Of a stretch of 43,639 bases of DNA, positions 32,152 to 41,795 are shown piece by piece. The notes beneath the pieces were generated by a model that saw only the letters and a program-made list of their open reading frames with translations, made no database searches and was not told the DNA's origin. The first letter of the stretch is position 1, and each line of letters begins with the position of its first letter. Source of the stretch: DASYAE01 sp036501535 (GTDB lineage Bacteria; Actinomycetota; Actinomycetes; Streptomycetales; Catenulisporaceae); assembly GCA_036501535.1 (NCBI GenBank), contig DASYAE010000054.1:1-43639 (forward strand), read 5' to 3'. The position numbers were made by a program, and so were the translations under genes.

Positions 32152-34257
32152 TTGCGCGGTGCGGTCGCCGTCTCGGACGACGGGCTCGGCGTCGCGGACG
32201 AGTTGATCAGGCTGCTGCGCGACGCCGGGGTGCGCGCAACGCGCTACGGTGACGGCGCCGATGACGACGCCTCCGCCGTCGTCTTCCTCGGCGGGCTGCG
32301 GCCGGGGGACGCGACGGCCGAGGACGATGTCGCCATCGCACGCGAGGCGTTCCGCGCCGCCCGCGCGCTTGCCGGTCGCGGCTCGTTCGTGGCGGTCGGC
32401 CAAGCTGGGCGGGCCGGGCTCGGGGCGCTGACCCGTACCTGCGCGCGCGAATGGCCCGGGGTCGCCGCGAAGGCGGTCGAGATCGAGGCCGGGGCCGAAG
32501 CCTCGGACGTGGCCGGCACCGCCGCCGCGATCGCCGCGGAACTGCTCGGCGGCGACAGCACTGCGGACGTCGTGCTGGGCCTCGACGGCAGCCGTTGCGT
32601 GCGCGCGATGCTGCCGGACGACTCCGATCCGACGCAGCCCCCGCATTCGCCCGGCGGCGTGTTCGGCCCAGAGTCACTGGTCGTCTTCACCGGCGGGGGG
32701 AGAGGTGTCACAGCAGCCTGCGCCAGGGCCGTGGCGCGCACCTTCTGTCCGCGCATCGTGCTGATCGGCCGCACCGCCATGGCCGACGAACCGCCCGTCC
32801 TGCGCGAGGCCGCCACGGATGCGGAGGTGCGCACCGCGCTCGTTGCGCAGGCTCGGCACGCCGGGCAGAAGCTGCGGCCCGCGGCGATCGACGCCGAGCT
32901 ACGCCGGATCCGCGCGGTGCGCGATATACGGCAGACGCTGGCAGAGATCGAGGACGCCGGGTCGCCGGTCCGCTACCTCGCCGCGGATGTCGGCGACATC
33001 GAGGCCTTACGCTCGGCCCTGCGCGAGGTGCCGGTCGGGTGGGGCTCGGTCACCGCGGTCGTACACGGCGCGGGTGTCTTGGCCGACCGGCTGATCGCTG
33101 ACAAGACCGACGAGCAGTTCGACCGGGTTGTGCGGGCCAAGGTGGACGGCCTGCGCAATCTGCTGACCTTGGTCGGCGCCGACGAGCCGGCTGCGGTCTG
33201 CGTCTTCTCCTCGGTCGCCGCCTCGGAGGGCAACGCAGGCCAGTGCGACTACGCGGTGGCCAACGAGATCGCCGAGCGGATCGCCGCCGACTGGCGAGCC
33301 GGCCATCCGCGCTGCCTGGTCAAGGCGATTGCGTGGGGGCCGTGGGACGGCGGCATGGTCGGCCCGGAACTCGCCGCGCTCTTCGGTGAGCGCGGCGTGC
33401 CGCTGATCCCGTTGGCCGAGGGTGCCGACGCCTTCGTCGCGGAGTTGGCGCGGGATCCCGAGCGCGTACGTTCCCTGATTACCGCCGACGCGCCGGGGGC
33501 GCCGGGACTCGGCGCGGGAACGGACGCGCGGGCCGCCGACATCACCGTGGACGAGGCGAGCCGGCCGTGGCTCGCCGACCACCGCGTCGGCGGCCGCGCG
33601 GTGGTGCCGATGGCCGTGGTGTGCGACTGGATGCTGCGGCTCGCGGACGGGCCGGGCGCGCTGGCCCTCGAGGACATCGACGTCCTGCGCGGCATCACGG
33701 CGCCGGGCGTGGTCACGGTGCGCCGGAGCGGATCAGAGTTCACCGTTGCCGCAGAGGATGGAAGGGTCTGCTACCGGGCGCGGGCGGTCACCGGTCCCGT
33801 GGTGTGGCCTGCTGCCGATATAGGGCTGCCGACCGGGCTGCGGCCGATCTCGTACGACCCGCTCTACGACGGCGAGACCCTGTTCCACGGGCCGATGTTC
33901 CAGGTCTTGCAGCAGGTCGAGGGGATCGGCCCGGCGGGTGCGGCCGGGAGCGTGGCCGGCGCGGGCGCGATGCGGTGGCCGGCCGAGCCCTGGCGGATCG
34001 ACCCGGCCGCGCTCGACGGCGCCCTTCAGCTCGCCGTGCTCTGGGCGCGCAAGGCGATCGGCCGCGCGACACTGCCGATGTCCGTGCGCGCTGCGCGGTT
34101 CCGGGCCGCAGGGCTCGAACCCGGTCCGCTGCGCTGCGTCGTGCGCGCGGTCGGTTCCGGTGCGGACAGCGCGGTCTGCGACGTCGTCCTGCTCGGGCCC
34201 GACGCGCAGTGCGTCGCAGAGCTCTGTGGTCTGAACCTGGTGGCGCGCCCGCACTGA
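32152..34257 (+). CDS. Pfa-like megasynthase subunit 2: KR-DH (start uncertain)
   Basis: At least 701 residues. A pseudo-Rossmann half (about 1-170) precedes the catalytic KR with VVFTGGGRGVTA for NADPH and Tyr367 in CDYAVANE; the fold matches the KR of PfaA. A double-hotdog polyketide-type dehydratase follows with His477 in DHRVGGRAVVP and Asp622 in ALDGALQL, both catalytic residues intact. It reduces and dehydrates beta-ketoacyl-ACP. The reading frame is open from 32056 and looks coding there (IRRVPALRPA), but no ATG or GTG is available; TTG 32152 is the first near-normal start. In PfaA this part is fused to KS-AT-ACP, so a -1 frameshift or unusual start near 32056-32110 is likely. Subunit 3 begins 12 bases after its stop. 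Confidence 0.85.
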   Translation: MRGAVAVSDDGLGVADELIRLLRDAGVRATRYGDGADDDASAVVFLGGLRPGDATAEDDVAIAREAFRAARALAGRGSFVAVGQAGRAGLGALTRTCAREWPGVAAKAVEIEAGAEASDVAGTAAAIAAELLGGDSTADVVLGLDGSRCVRAMLPDDSDPTQPPHSPGGVFGPESLVVFTGGGRGVTAACARAVARTFCPRIVLIGRTAMADEPPVLREAATDAEVRTALVAQARHAGQKLRPAAIDAELRRIRAVRDIRQTLAEIEDAGSPVRYLAADVGDIEALRSALREVPVGWGSVTAVVHGAGVLADRLIADKTDEQFDRVVRAKVDGLRNLLTLVGADEPAAVCVFSSVAASEGNAGQCDYAVANEIAERIAADWRAGHPRCLVKAIAWGPWDGGMVGPELAALFGERGVPLIPLAEGADAFVAELARDPERVRSLITADAPGAPGLGAGTDARAADITVDEASRPWLADHRVGGRAVVPMAVVCDWMLRLADGPGALALEDIDVLRGITAPGVVTVRRSGSEFTVAAEDGRVCYRARAVTGPVVWPAADIGLPTGLRPISYDPLYDGETLFHGPMFQVLQQVEGIGPAGAAGSVAGAGAMRWPAEPWRIDPAALDGALQLAVLWARKAIGRATLPMSVRAARFRAAGLEPGPLRCVVRAVGSGADSAVCDVVLLGPDAQCVAELCGLNLVARPH

Positions 34258-34269
34258 CGAGGAGAGCCG

Positions 34270-37200
34270 ATGCCGTTTCCCCCCATCGCGATCGTCGGGC
34301 GCGGTTGCGTCCTGCCCGGCGCGCTCACGCCGGCCGCGCTGTGGGACCTCGTGGTCTCGGGCCGAAGCAGCATCGCGCCCCTGCCGCAGGGCCGCTGGCG
34401 CGTCCCGCGCGCGGAGATCGTGCCCGAACACGCGCCGCACGACGTCGGCGGCTACGTGACGGGGTTCGACGAGGTCTTCGACTCGCGTGCCGCGGACGGT
34501 CCGCTGCCGCCGGACCCGGCGGCGCGCTGGGTCCTGCACGCGGCCCGCCAGGCGCTCGACGAGGTCGGCCCGGACGCACCCGAGCCGGCCAGATCAGGCC
34601 TCATACTCGGCTGGCTCGCCCTGCCGGACGAGCGCATGACGCGTCGCGTCGAACAGGTGTGGTGCGAGGGCCGATCCGTTGAGCCGGGCCGGGAGTACCG
34701 GTCGGTCGCGCCGGCCGGCGTGTGCGCGCGGGTGCTCGGCTTCGGCGCCGGGTCCCTCACCCTGGACGCGGCCTGCGCGTCCTCGCTCTACGCGGTGAAA
34801 TTCGCCTGCGACCGCCTGCATGACGGCAGGGCCGACCTCATGCTGGCCGGCGGCGTGAGCGGCGCCGACCCGCTGCTCGTGCATGCCGGGTTCGCCGCGC
34901 TGTCCGCCCTGAGCCCGAGCGGCCGGTCCCGTCCGTTCCAGCGCGGCGCCGACGGGCTGGTGCCGGCCGAGGGCGCGGCGCTCGTCGCCCTGATGCGACT
35001 GCCCGACGCGGTGGCGCGCGGCATCCCGGTGCTCGGCGTGATCCGGGGCATCGGCCTGGGCAACGACGGGCGCGGCGACGGCCTGCTGGTGCCCTCGCAG
35101 GCGGGCCAGGTCCGCGCGATGCAGCTTGCGTATACGGAGGCCGGGATCGCGGCGCAGACCGTCACGCTGCTGGAGTGTCACGCCACCGGGACGGCGCGCG
35201 GCGACGCCGTCGAGGTCCGATCGGCCGCGTGTGTCTTCGATGGCGCGCGCGGCCTGCCGATCGGTTCGGCGAAGGCAAGCCTGGGCCATGCGATGACCGC
35301 CGCGGGCGCGGTCGGCCTGCTCAAGGTCCTGGCGGCGCTCGAAGCAGGGATCAGGCCGCTGACCCCGGGCGTGGACGATCCGCTCGAGGAGTTGCGCGGC
35401 ACGCCCTTGCGCGTGCTGTATGACAACGAGCCCTGGGACGGTCCGCGCCGGGCCGCCGTGAGCGCGTTCGGCTTCGGCGGCAACAACGCGCACCTCGTCG
35501 TTGACGCGCCGGACCTGCTGCCCGCCATGACGCCGTGCCCGCGAAGCCGCCGCGGGCCGGCGCCGGACGTGCAGGTTGCGGTCGTGGGCATTGGCGCACG
35601 CGTGGCGGGCGGATCGGGCACGGCCGACTTCACCTCGGCGCTGCTGGCCGGCACGAGCAGACCAGGGATCTGCGAATCGGTCGCGCTCGATCTGGACGGC
35701 CTGCGGTTCCCGCCCGCCGATCTGCGCGCCGCGCTCGCCGGGCAGGTATTGGCGCTGCAGAGCGCCCGCGAGGCCGCGCGTGGTGTGCGGCTGCCGGCGG
35801 ACCGCTGCCAGGTCATGATCGAAATGACCTGCGACCCGCAGACCGTCGGCCACACCGCCCGGCTGCGCCACGGCGAGGCCTGCGACGTCGCCGCTCCCGC
35901 CCTGGACAGCGCGCGTGTCGTCGGCTTCCTGGCGAACATGGCCGCCAACCGGGTCAGCTCCCAGCTCGACCTGGCCGGCCCGAGCTTCGCGGTCGGTGCG
36001 GCGCGGCAGCCGGGCGTGGACGCCTTAGGCAGCGATGTCCTGAGCAGTGACGTCTTGGCATTGGCGGTGCGGGCGATCCGCTGCGGCGAGGCGGATGCTG
36101 CGCTGGTCGGCGCCGTGGACGTGTCCTGCCCCTCGCTGGGCGATGAGCCGTCGGACGTCGCCATCGCCTTGGCCCTCAAGCGTTTGGACCACGCGCGGCG
36201 TGACGGCGATCGGGTCATGGCGGTCCTCGATCCGGCCACTGCTGATCGCCGCGACCTGGCCGCTGTCGCGGCGGACGTGCTCGCCCTGCACCACCGCGCG
36301 CGCCTCCGGCCGGGAAATGTCGCAATACCCTGGCTCGCCGGGTCGCTCTCACCGTCGGCGGCCGACACGGCCGGGTGGATCGCGCAGCCGCCGCCGAGCT
36401 GGCACGTCTATTCCGGGGTGGACCGCGCCGGCGTCCTGGCAGCGCTCGACGATCGGCGCGAGTCGCGCGAGGGCCCAGCCCGGCTCGTCATCGTGGCCGC
36501 GGATGCGTCGCAGCTGGCCGAGCGGGCGGTCGTCGCGCGGCGCTGGCTGCTCGCGCAGGCGCCGAGACCGCGCTGGGCGGCCTACCGGGACCGGCCGCTG
36601 GCCGGGGCGCTCGCCTTCGTCTACCCGGGCGGGGCCGCCGCGTATCAGGGTATGTGCAGCGAGCTCGCGCTCGCCTTCCCGGACCTTGTCGCAGAACTCA
36701 TATACCGCTGCCCGGCACTGCCGGAGGTGGCGTCGTGGGTGCACGACGACGGGGCGCGCCCAGGCGACACGATCAGCCTGGTCTGGGGCGCCGCCTACCT
36801 CGCCCACGTACACACCGCGGTCACCCGCGGCGTGCTCGGCCTCGCCCCGGCTGCTGCACTCGGCTACTCCTCCGGCGAGAGCACCGCGCTGACCGCGCTC
36901 GGCGCCTGGCCGCGGCTGGACGACCTGGTCCGCGACCTGCGCGCCAGCCCGCTGTTCAGCCGTGAGCTGGCAGGGTCCTACGACGCGGTGCGGCGCGCGT
37001 GGCAGCGGGCCGGCCTGCCCGGCCGCTCGTGGCGGACATTCGTCTCGGCGCTGCCGGCCGACCGCGTGCGCGAGGCCCTGGCCGGCGAGCCGGCCGTGCA
37101 CCTGATGGCGGTCAACTCCCCGCAATCCTGCACCTTCGGTGGGGAGACAGAGGCCTGCGAGCGGGTGCTGGTCCGGCTCGGTGCCGAGCGCGCCGTGCCG

Positions 37201-40200
37201 CTGAATTACGACCTGGCCGTGCACGCGCCGGTGCTTCAGGAGGTGGCCGCGCAGTGGCGTGAGCTGCACACGCGCCCGACCGTGCCAGTGCCCGGCGTCA
37301 CGTTCTACGGCTGCGCCCGCGCCGAGCCGTACGCGCTGGACCCGCAGAGCGTCGCCGAGGCGAACACGGCGCAGGCCCTTGGCACCGTCGACTTCCGCGG
37401 CACCGTCGGGCGCGCCTGGGCGGACGGCGTGCGGATCTTCGTCGAACACGGGCCCGGACACAGCTGCACCGACTGGATCGCGCAAACCCTCGACGGCCGC
37501 GAGCACCTCGCGCTCGCACTGGACGGCCCCGGCCCGTCGGACCTGAGCGCGCTGGCTTGTGCCGTCGCCGACCTGATCGCGGCCGGCGTGCAGGTCGACG
37601 ACGCCCGGCTGGCCGATCGGCTCGCCGCCGCGTGGGACCCGGACCAGGACCGAGACCGGGAGCGGGACAGCAGTGACGGCGTGCGGCGGCTGTCGATCGC
37701 CGTCCACCCGCCGTTGACCACGCCGCGCGCTCTCGCGCCAGCAGAGGCGTCCGGAACAAAGGTGTCCGCGGCGGCGGCCCTGGTGCGCGCCCATCACGCG
37801 ACACTCGAGCAGCGCCACCGCGACTTCGTCGAGCTGGCGCGTGCGCGCCACGCGGACTTCCTCGCCCAGAGCGAGCGAATCAGCCGTCTGCTCGTGCGGG
37901 CCGCGCCGCCGCCCCCGGCCAGCCCGCTGTTCGACCGGGCGCAGCTCGAATTCCTCGCCTCCGGCCCGGTATCGGCGCTCTTCGGCCCGGCTTTCGCGGC
38001 GCTGGACCGGCTGCCCCGGCAGACCCGCCTGCCCGGACCCCCTATGCTGCTGGTGGACAGGGTCCTGACGATCGACGCAGTGCCCGGATCCATGGGCACC
38101 GGCGCGATCCGCACCCAGACCGACGTGCGGCCGGACAGCTGGTACCTCGACCCGGCCGGCCGCATGCCGGCTGCGCTGATGGTCGAGGCCGGGCAGGCCG
38201 ACCTGCTGCTGATCAGCTGGCTGGGCGTGGACCTGCGCACCCGCGGCGAGCGGGTCTACCGGCTGCTGGGCTGCGAGATCACCTACCACGGCAGCCCGCC
38301 GTGCCCCGGCCAGACGCTCACCTTCGACATCGCCGTCGACGGCCACGCCGACCAGGGCCCGGCCCGGCTGTTCTTCTTCCACTACGACTGCCGCGTGGAC
38401 GGCGAGCTGCGGCTGAGCGTGCGCGGCGGGCAGGCCGGCTTCTTCACCGACGCGGAACTGGCCGGCACCCGCGGCGTGCTGTGGCAGGTCCCGCACCGCG
38501 ACCTGCGCGCGCCGCGGCGGTTCGAGCGCGCGCAGATCGCGGCGTTCGCCGAGGGGCGGTTCGCCGACTGCTTCGGGGCCGGGTTCGCGGCGAGTGCGGC
38601 GCAGGTGCGCCCGCCGCGCCCGGCGGGTCCCGGCCTGCTGCTGTTCGACGAGATCGAGGCGTTCGACCCGGACGCCGGGTACCTGCGGGCCCGGCTGCCG
38701 ATCAGCCCGCAGAGCTGGTTCTTCGAGGGCCACTTCGCCGGCGATCCGTGCATGCCCGGCACCCTGATGCTCGAAGGCTGCTTCCAGCTGATGGCCTTCC
38801 ACCTGACCGCGCTCGGCCACACGGCCGAACGCGACGGCTGGCGCTTCGAGCCGGTCCCGCAGCGGCCGTACCGGATGTCGTGCCGCGCGCAGGCCACGCC
38901 GAGCAGCAGCTCCCTGACCTACGAGGTCTTCGTCAGCGCGCTGAAGGGCGGTGCGCGCCCGACGCTGGTCGCCGACGTCCTGTGCACGGTCGACGGCACC
39001 AGGGCACTGCTGGCCGAAGGGCTCGCGCTGCAGCTTGTGCCGGACTGGCCGCTGGAGCACTGGCGCCGGCTCGGCAACCTGGCCGGCCACGTCGAGCCCA
39101 AGCCGGTCGCACAGGCCGGCGGGGTTGCGCTCGGGCTCGAGTCGCTGCTGGCGTGCGCATGGGGCCGGCCCAGCGAGATGATGGGCGACCTGCTGGCCGA
39201 GATGGACGACGGCCGGCGGCTGGCCAGGCTGCCAGGCCCGCCTTACCACTTCGTCAGCCGCATCATCGAGCTCGGCGACCGGCTCGTGGCCGAGTACGAC
39301 GTCCCGCACGACGCCTGGTACTGGTCTGACGACGGCGACGACGGCGACGACAGGCAGACGATGCCGTTCTGCGTGCTGCTCGAGGCCGCATTACAGCCTT
39401 GCGGATGGCTCGCCCTGCACACCGGCGACATCCCGCGCGCCGGGACCGAGCTGCTATTCCGCAACCTCGACGGCCGCGGCACGCTCGGCACGGTCGGCCG
39501 CGCAACCAGGGTTCTGCGAACCGAGGTGCGGCTGGCCGACCAGGCGCGGCACGACGGCATGATCATCGATGCCTTTGACGTGCGGGTGCTCGCGGACGGC
39601 CGGCCGGTCGGCGAGCTGCGCAGCGTCTTCGGGTTCTTCCCGCCCGCGGCGTTCGCCGAGCGCCCGGGCCTGGGCCCCGAGCCGGGCGTGCCGGACGAGC
39701 GGCCCGAGCCGGTCGCCGCGCGGCCGCCGGGCCGGCCGCCGGATCGAGACCGCCTGGACCTGCTCGACCGGATCACCGGATTCTGGCCGCGGGCGCGCCG
39801 GATGCGTGCGCAAAAGGACATCGCGCCGGGCGACTGGTACTTCCGCGCGCACTTCTTCCAGGATCCGGTCCAGCCCGGCTCGCTCGGCCTGCAGGCCATG
39901 CTGCAGCTCGTGCAGTGCTACCTGGTGCACACCGGGGCCGCCGCCCCCGACGCGGAGTTCGAGCCCTGGCTCGACGGCCGCCCGGCCGCGTGGACGTACC
40001 GCGGGCAGGTCACCCCGCACGACGCGGTGGTGACGATCGACGTGGAGATCACCGAGACCGGCGCCGGCCACGCGCTCGCAGAGGGCTGGCTCAGCGTGGA
40101 CGGCCGGCTGATCTACCACGCCGAGAACCTCGGCGTGCGGGTCGTGGGTCGGCCGCGGCAGGAGGTGCTCGACCCGGCCGTCGACACCTGGCTCGCCGAC

Positions 40201-41325
40201 CACCGGCCCACCTGGACGGTGCCGGCGCTGCCGATGATGAGCGTCGTGGACCGGCTCGCGGCGGCCGCCGGCCGGCCGGTCGGGGGACTGCGCGACGTAC
40301 GGCTCGGGCGGTGGATCGTGCTGGACGGCCCGGTCCGGCTGCGCGGCGCGGCGGCCGGGGTGCGGGTCGAGCTCGAATATCAGGGCACAGTCGTCGCGTC
40401 GGCGAGCGTGGTCGAGCGGCCCGAGCCGCCGCCGGAGCCCGCGCCATTGCGCGACGCGCAGCCGGTCGAGCTGCCTTACCTGCGCGGCGGCGTCTTCCAC
40501 GGCCCCGCGTTCCACTACCTCACCGGGCTCGAGATCGGGTCGAACGGCGCGCACGGGGTGCTGGACGCCGCGGGCGGCAGCGTTCCGCGCGGCCTGCTGC
40601 ACCAAGGCCTGCTCGACGCGAGCGTGCACGCCATCCCGCACGACGAGCTGTGGCGCTGGTCGGACCGCATCCGGCCGGGCTGCGTCGGCTACCCGTACCG
40701 GCTGCCCTCGACGGACTTCTTCGAGCCGCTGCCGGACGCCGGCTTGCTGCAGGTCGACGCGCGGTTCGCAGGCTTCGACGACGATGTCGAGGTCCTGCCG
40801 GTGGTCGATGTGCAGGTGCACCGCGACGGAAGGCTGCTGCTGGCCTACCGGCTGGTCGAGGTCCTGGTCCCGCTCGGCCCGCTGGCCCGGCTCGGCGCCC
40901 GCGAGCGGGCCGCCTTCCTGCGCGACCGGCGCCACGTGCCCGGCTGCGGCCTGTCCGTGTTCGAGGATGCGGGCACCACCCGGCTGCGCGCCGAGGATCT
41001 GCGGGCCCTGGAATGGTTTCCCGGTACCGTCGCGCACCTCTACGGCCTGCCGCCCGGCGCCGACCCGCTGGCCGAGGTCGCGGTGCGCGACCACGTGGCG
41101 CACCGCGCCGGCGTGCACCCGAGCGCGGTACTGCCCTCGCCAGACCTGACCTCGGCCACCGTCGCCGGCCGACCGCAGCACCGCTACGCCGTGGAGCTCG
41201 AGCGCGTCGCGGGCGGCGTCATCGTCCGCGACGCGGGCCCGGACCCGGATCAACCCACGGCTTCGTCGCAGGCAGAGTGCTGCGACGTGGCGCCGTTGCC
41301 TGTTCGGGCAGCGAAGCCTGCGTGA
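34270..41325 (+). CDS. Pfa-like megasynthase subunit 3: KS-CLF-AT-DHx4-DH
   Basis: 2351 residues, PfaC-like with a PfaB-type AT inserted. The KS (1-420) has Cys169, His304 and His340. The CLF (about 435-720) has no active cysteine (FAVGAARQPG). The AT (about 778-1090) has Ser867 in GYSSGES, the PfaB style. A helical linker leads to four FabA-type hotdogs: DH1 (about 1253-1400, no catalytic His), DH2 (1455-1600, His1488 in GHFAGDPCMPG), DH3 (1653-1810, no His, MPFCVLLEAALQPCGW) and DH4 (1827-1960, His1861 in AHFFQDPVQPG), i.e. two pseudo/active pairs. A polyketide-type double-hotdog follows (about 1967-2210; DHRPTWTVP, LLDASVHA), then about 140 residues of unclear fold. GAGGAG precedes the ATG. 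It likely sets chain length and double-bond position. No acyltransferase or thioesterase ends the protein. Confidence 0.92.
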   Translation: MPFPPIAIVGRGCVLPGALTPAALWDLVVSGRSSIAPLPQGRWRVPRAEIVPEHAPHDVGGYVTGFDEVFDSRAADGPLPPDPAARWVLHAARQALDEVGPDAPEPARSGLILGWLALPDERMTRRVEQVWCEGRSVEPGREYRSVAPAGVCARVLGFGAGSLTLDAACASSLYAVKFACDRLHDGRADLMLAGGVSGADPLLVHAGFAALSALSPSGRSRPFQRGADGLVPAEGAALVALMRLPDAVARGIPVLGVIRGIGLGNDGRGDGLLVPSQAGQVRAMQLAYTEAGIAAQTVTLLECHATGTARGDAVEVRSAACVFDGARGLPIGSAKASLGHAMTAAGAVGLLKVLAALEAGIRPLTPGVDDPLEELRGTPLRVLYDNEPWDGPRRAAVSAFGFGGNNAHLVVDAPDLLPAMTPCPRSRRGPAPDVQVAVVGIGARVAGGSGTADFTSALLAGTSRPGICESVALDLDGLRFPPADLRAALAGQVLALQSAREAARGVRLPADRCQVMIEMTCDPQTVGHTARLRHGEACDVAAPALDSARVVGFLANMAANRVSSQLDLAGPSFAVGAARQPGVDALGSDVLSSDVLALAVRAIRCGEADAALVGAVDVSCPSLGDEPSDVAIALALKRLDHARRDGDRVMAVLDPATADRRDLAAVAADVLALHHRARLRPGNVAIPWLAGSLSPSAADTAGWIAQPPPSWHVYSGVDRAGVLAALDDRRESREGPARLVIVAADASQLAERAVVARRWLLAQAPRPRWAAYRDRPLAGALAFVYPGGAAAYQGMCSELALAFPDLVAELIYRCPALPEVASWVHDDGARPGDTISLVWGAAYLAHVHTAVTRGVLGLAPAAALGYSSGESTALTALGAWPRLDDLVRDLRASPLFSRELAGSYDAVRRAWQRAGLPGRSWRTFVSALPADRVREALAGEPAVHLMAVNSPQSCTFGGETEACERVLVRLGAERAVPLNYDLAVHAPVLQEVAAQWRELHTRPTVPVPGVTFYGCARAEPYALDPQSVAEANTAQALGTVDFRGTVGRAWADGVRIFVEHGPGHSCTDWIAQTLDGREHLALALDGPGPSDLSALACAVADLIAAGVQVDDARLADRLAAAWDPDQDRDRERDSSDGVRRLSIAVHPPLTTPRALAPAEASGTKVSAAAALVRAHHATLEQRHRDFVELARARHADFLAQSERISRLLVRAAPPPPASPLFDRAQLEFLASGPVSALFGPAFAALDRLPRQTRLPGPPMLLVDRVLTIDAVPGSMGTGAIRTQTDVRPDSWYLDPAGRMPAALMVEAGQADLLLISWLGVDLRTRGERVYRLLGCEITYHGSPPCPGQTLTFDIAVDGHADQGPARLFFFHYDCRVDGELRLSVRGGQAGFFTDAELAGTRGVLWQVPHRDLRAPRRFERAQIAAFAEGRFADCFGAGFAASAAQVRPPRPAGPGLLLFDEIEAFDPDAGYLRARLPISPQSWFFEGHFAGDPCMPGTLMLEGCFQLMAFHLTALGHTAERDGWRFEPVPQRPYRMSCRAQATPSSSSLTYEVFVSALKGGARPTLVADVLCTVDGTRALLAEGLALQLVPDWPLEHWRRLGNLAGHVEPKPVAQAGGVALGLESLLACAWGRPSEMMGDLLAEMDDGRRLARLPGPPYHFVSRIIELGDRLVAEYDVPHDAWYWSDDGDDGDDRQTMPFCVLLEAALQPCGWLALHTGDIPRAGTELLFRNLDGRGTLGTVGRATRVLRTEVRLADQARHDGMIIDAFDVRVLADGRPVGELRSVFGFFPPAAFAERPGLGPEPGVPDERPEPVAARPPGRPPDRDRLDLLDRITGFWPRARRMRAQKDIAPGDWYFRAHFFQDPVQPGSLGLQAMLQLVQCYLVHTGAAAPDAEFEPWLDGRPAAWTYRGQVTPHDAVVTIDVEITETGAGHALAEGWLSVDGRLIYHAENLGVRVVGRPRQEVLDPAVDTWLADHRPTWTVPALPMMSVVDRLAAAAGRPVGGLRDVRLGRWIVLDGPVRLRGAAAGVRVELEYQGTVVASASVVERPEPPPEPAPLRDAQPVELPYLRGGVFHGPAFHYLTGLEIGSNGAHGVLDAAGGSVPRGLLHQGLLDASVHAIPHDELWRWSDRIRPGCVGYPYRLPSTDFFEPLPDAGLLQVDARFAGFDDDVEVLPVVDVQVHRDGRLLLAYRLVEVLVPLGPLARLGARERAAFLRDRRHVPGCGLSVFEDAGTTRLRAEDLRALEWFPGTVAHLYGLPPGADPLAEVAVRDHVAHRAGVHPSAVLPSPDLTSATVAGRPQHRYAVELERVAGGVIVRDAGPDPDQPTASSQAECCDVAPLPVRAAKPA

Positions 41326-41795
41326 AAGGCCGCCTGATACAGCCTGGCCGCGCCAAGATCGACCGATGATCATCATGGCGTTAACGAGTGATCGACGGAC
41401 GGGGTCCGCCGTGATCAGAGGGCTGCTGACCGCGCAGGTCCTCCGAGGCCGGGGCCGCGGCCGTTCGACCGGGCGATGATGCGATGGATGTGATCGAACT
41501 GGCCCTCCACCAGGCGAGACTCCAGAGAGTTCCGCGCCCCGAGGACTTGTCGCGCACCGCGGTCGACGGCGCCCGCGTGCCCACCCGGCACCATGTAGAG
41601 CTTTGACGGGCAGTGCTTTGACAGACACCGGGGATCGTCGACTGCGCGGCCTCGGCGCCGGCGCGTCATCGCCTGTCCGCCCTCGGGCCCGACCGCGGCC
41701 GATCCCTGATGTCGGGGCCCGGGGGATCCGGCCGACACCGCTGAATCTGATTCTCGGCGCGGGCTGACGCGCGGGCCGACAAAGACAGGAGCACC
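41326..41795. other. 470-base gap after the megasynthase
   Basis: I see no supportable gene. GCTTTGAC occurs twice 16 bases apart (41600 and 41616), and the second copy gives TTGACA at 41618-41623 as a possible -35 box, without a good -10. A promoter for the small-protein cluster must lie here or the cluster is read from the megasynthase operon. Confidence 0.4.

Noticed and set aside
36349..39309. Long minus-strand open frame (986 codons) opposite subunit 3
   Set aside because: It is antisense to conserved KS-CLF-AT-DH coding sequence, has Arg/Ala/Gly/Val-biased composition and no recognisable motif; long antisense frames are common in such G/C-rich genes.
41381..41584. Minus-strand 67-codon frame after the megasynthase, considered as a transposase remnant
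   Set aside because: No transposase motif, inverted ends or RBS could be supported.
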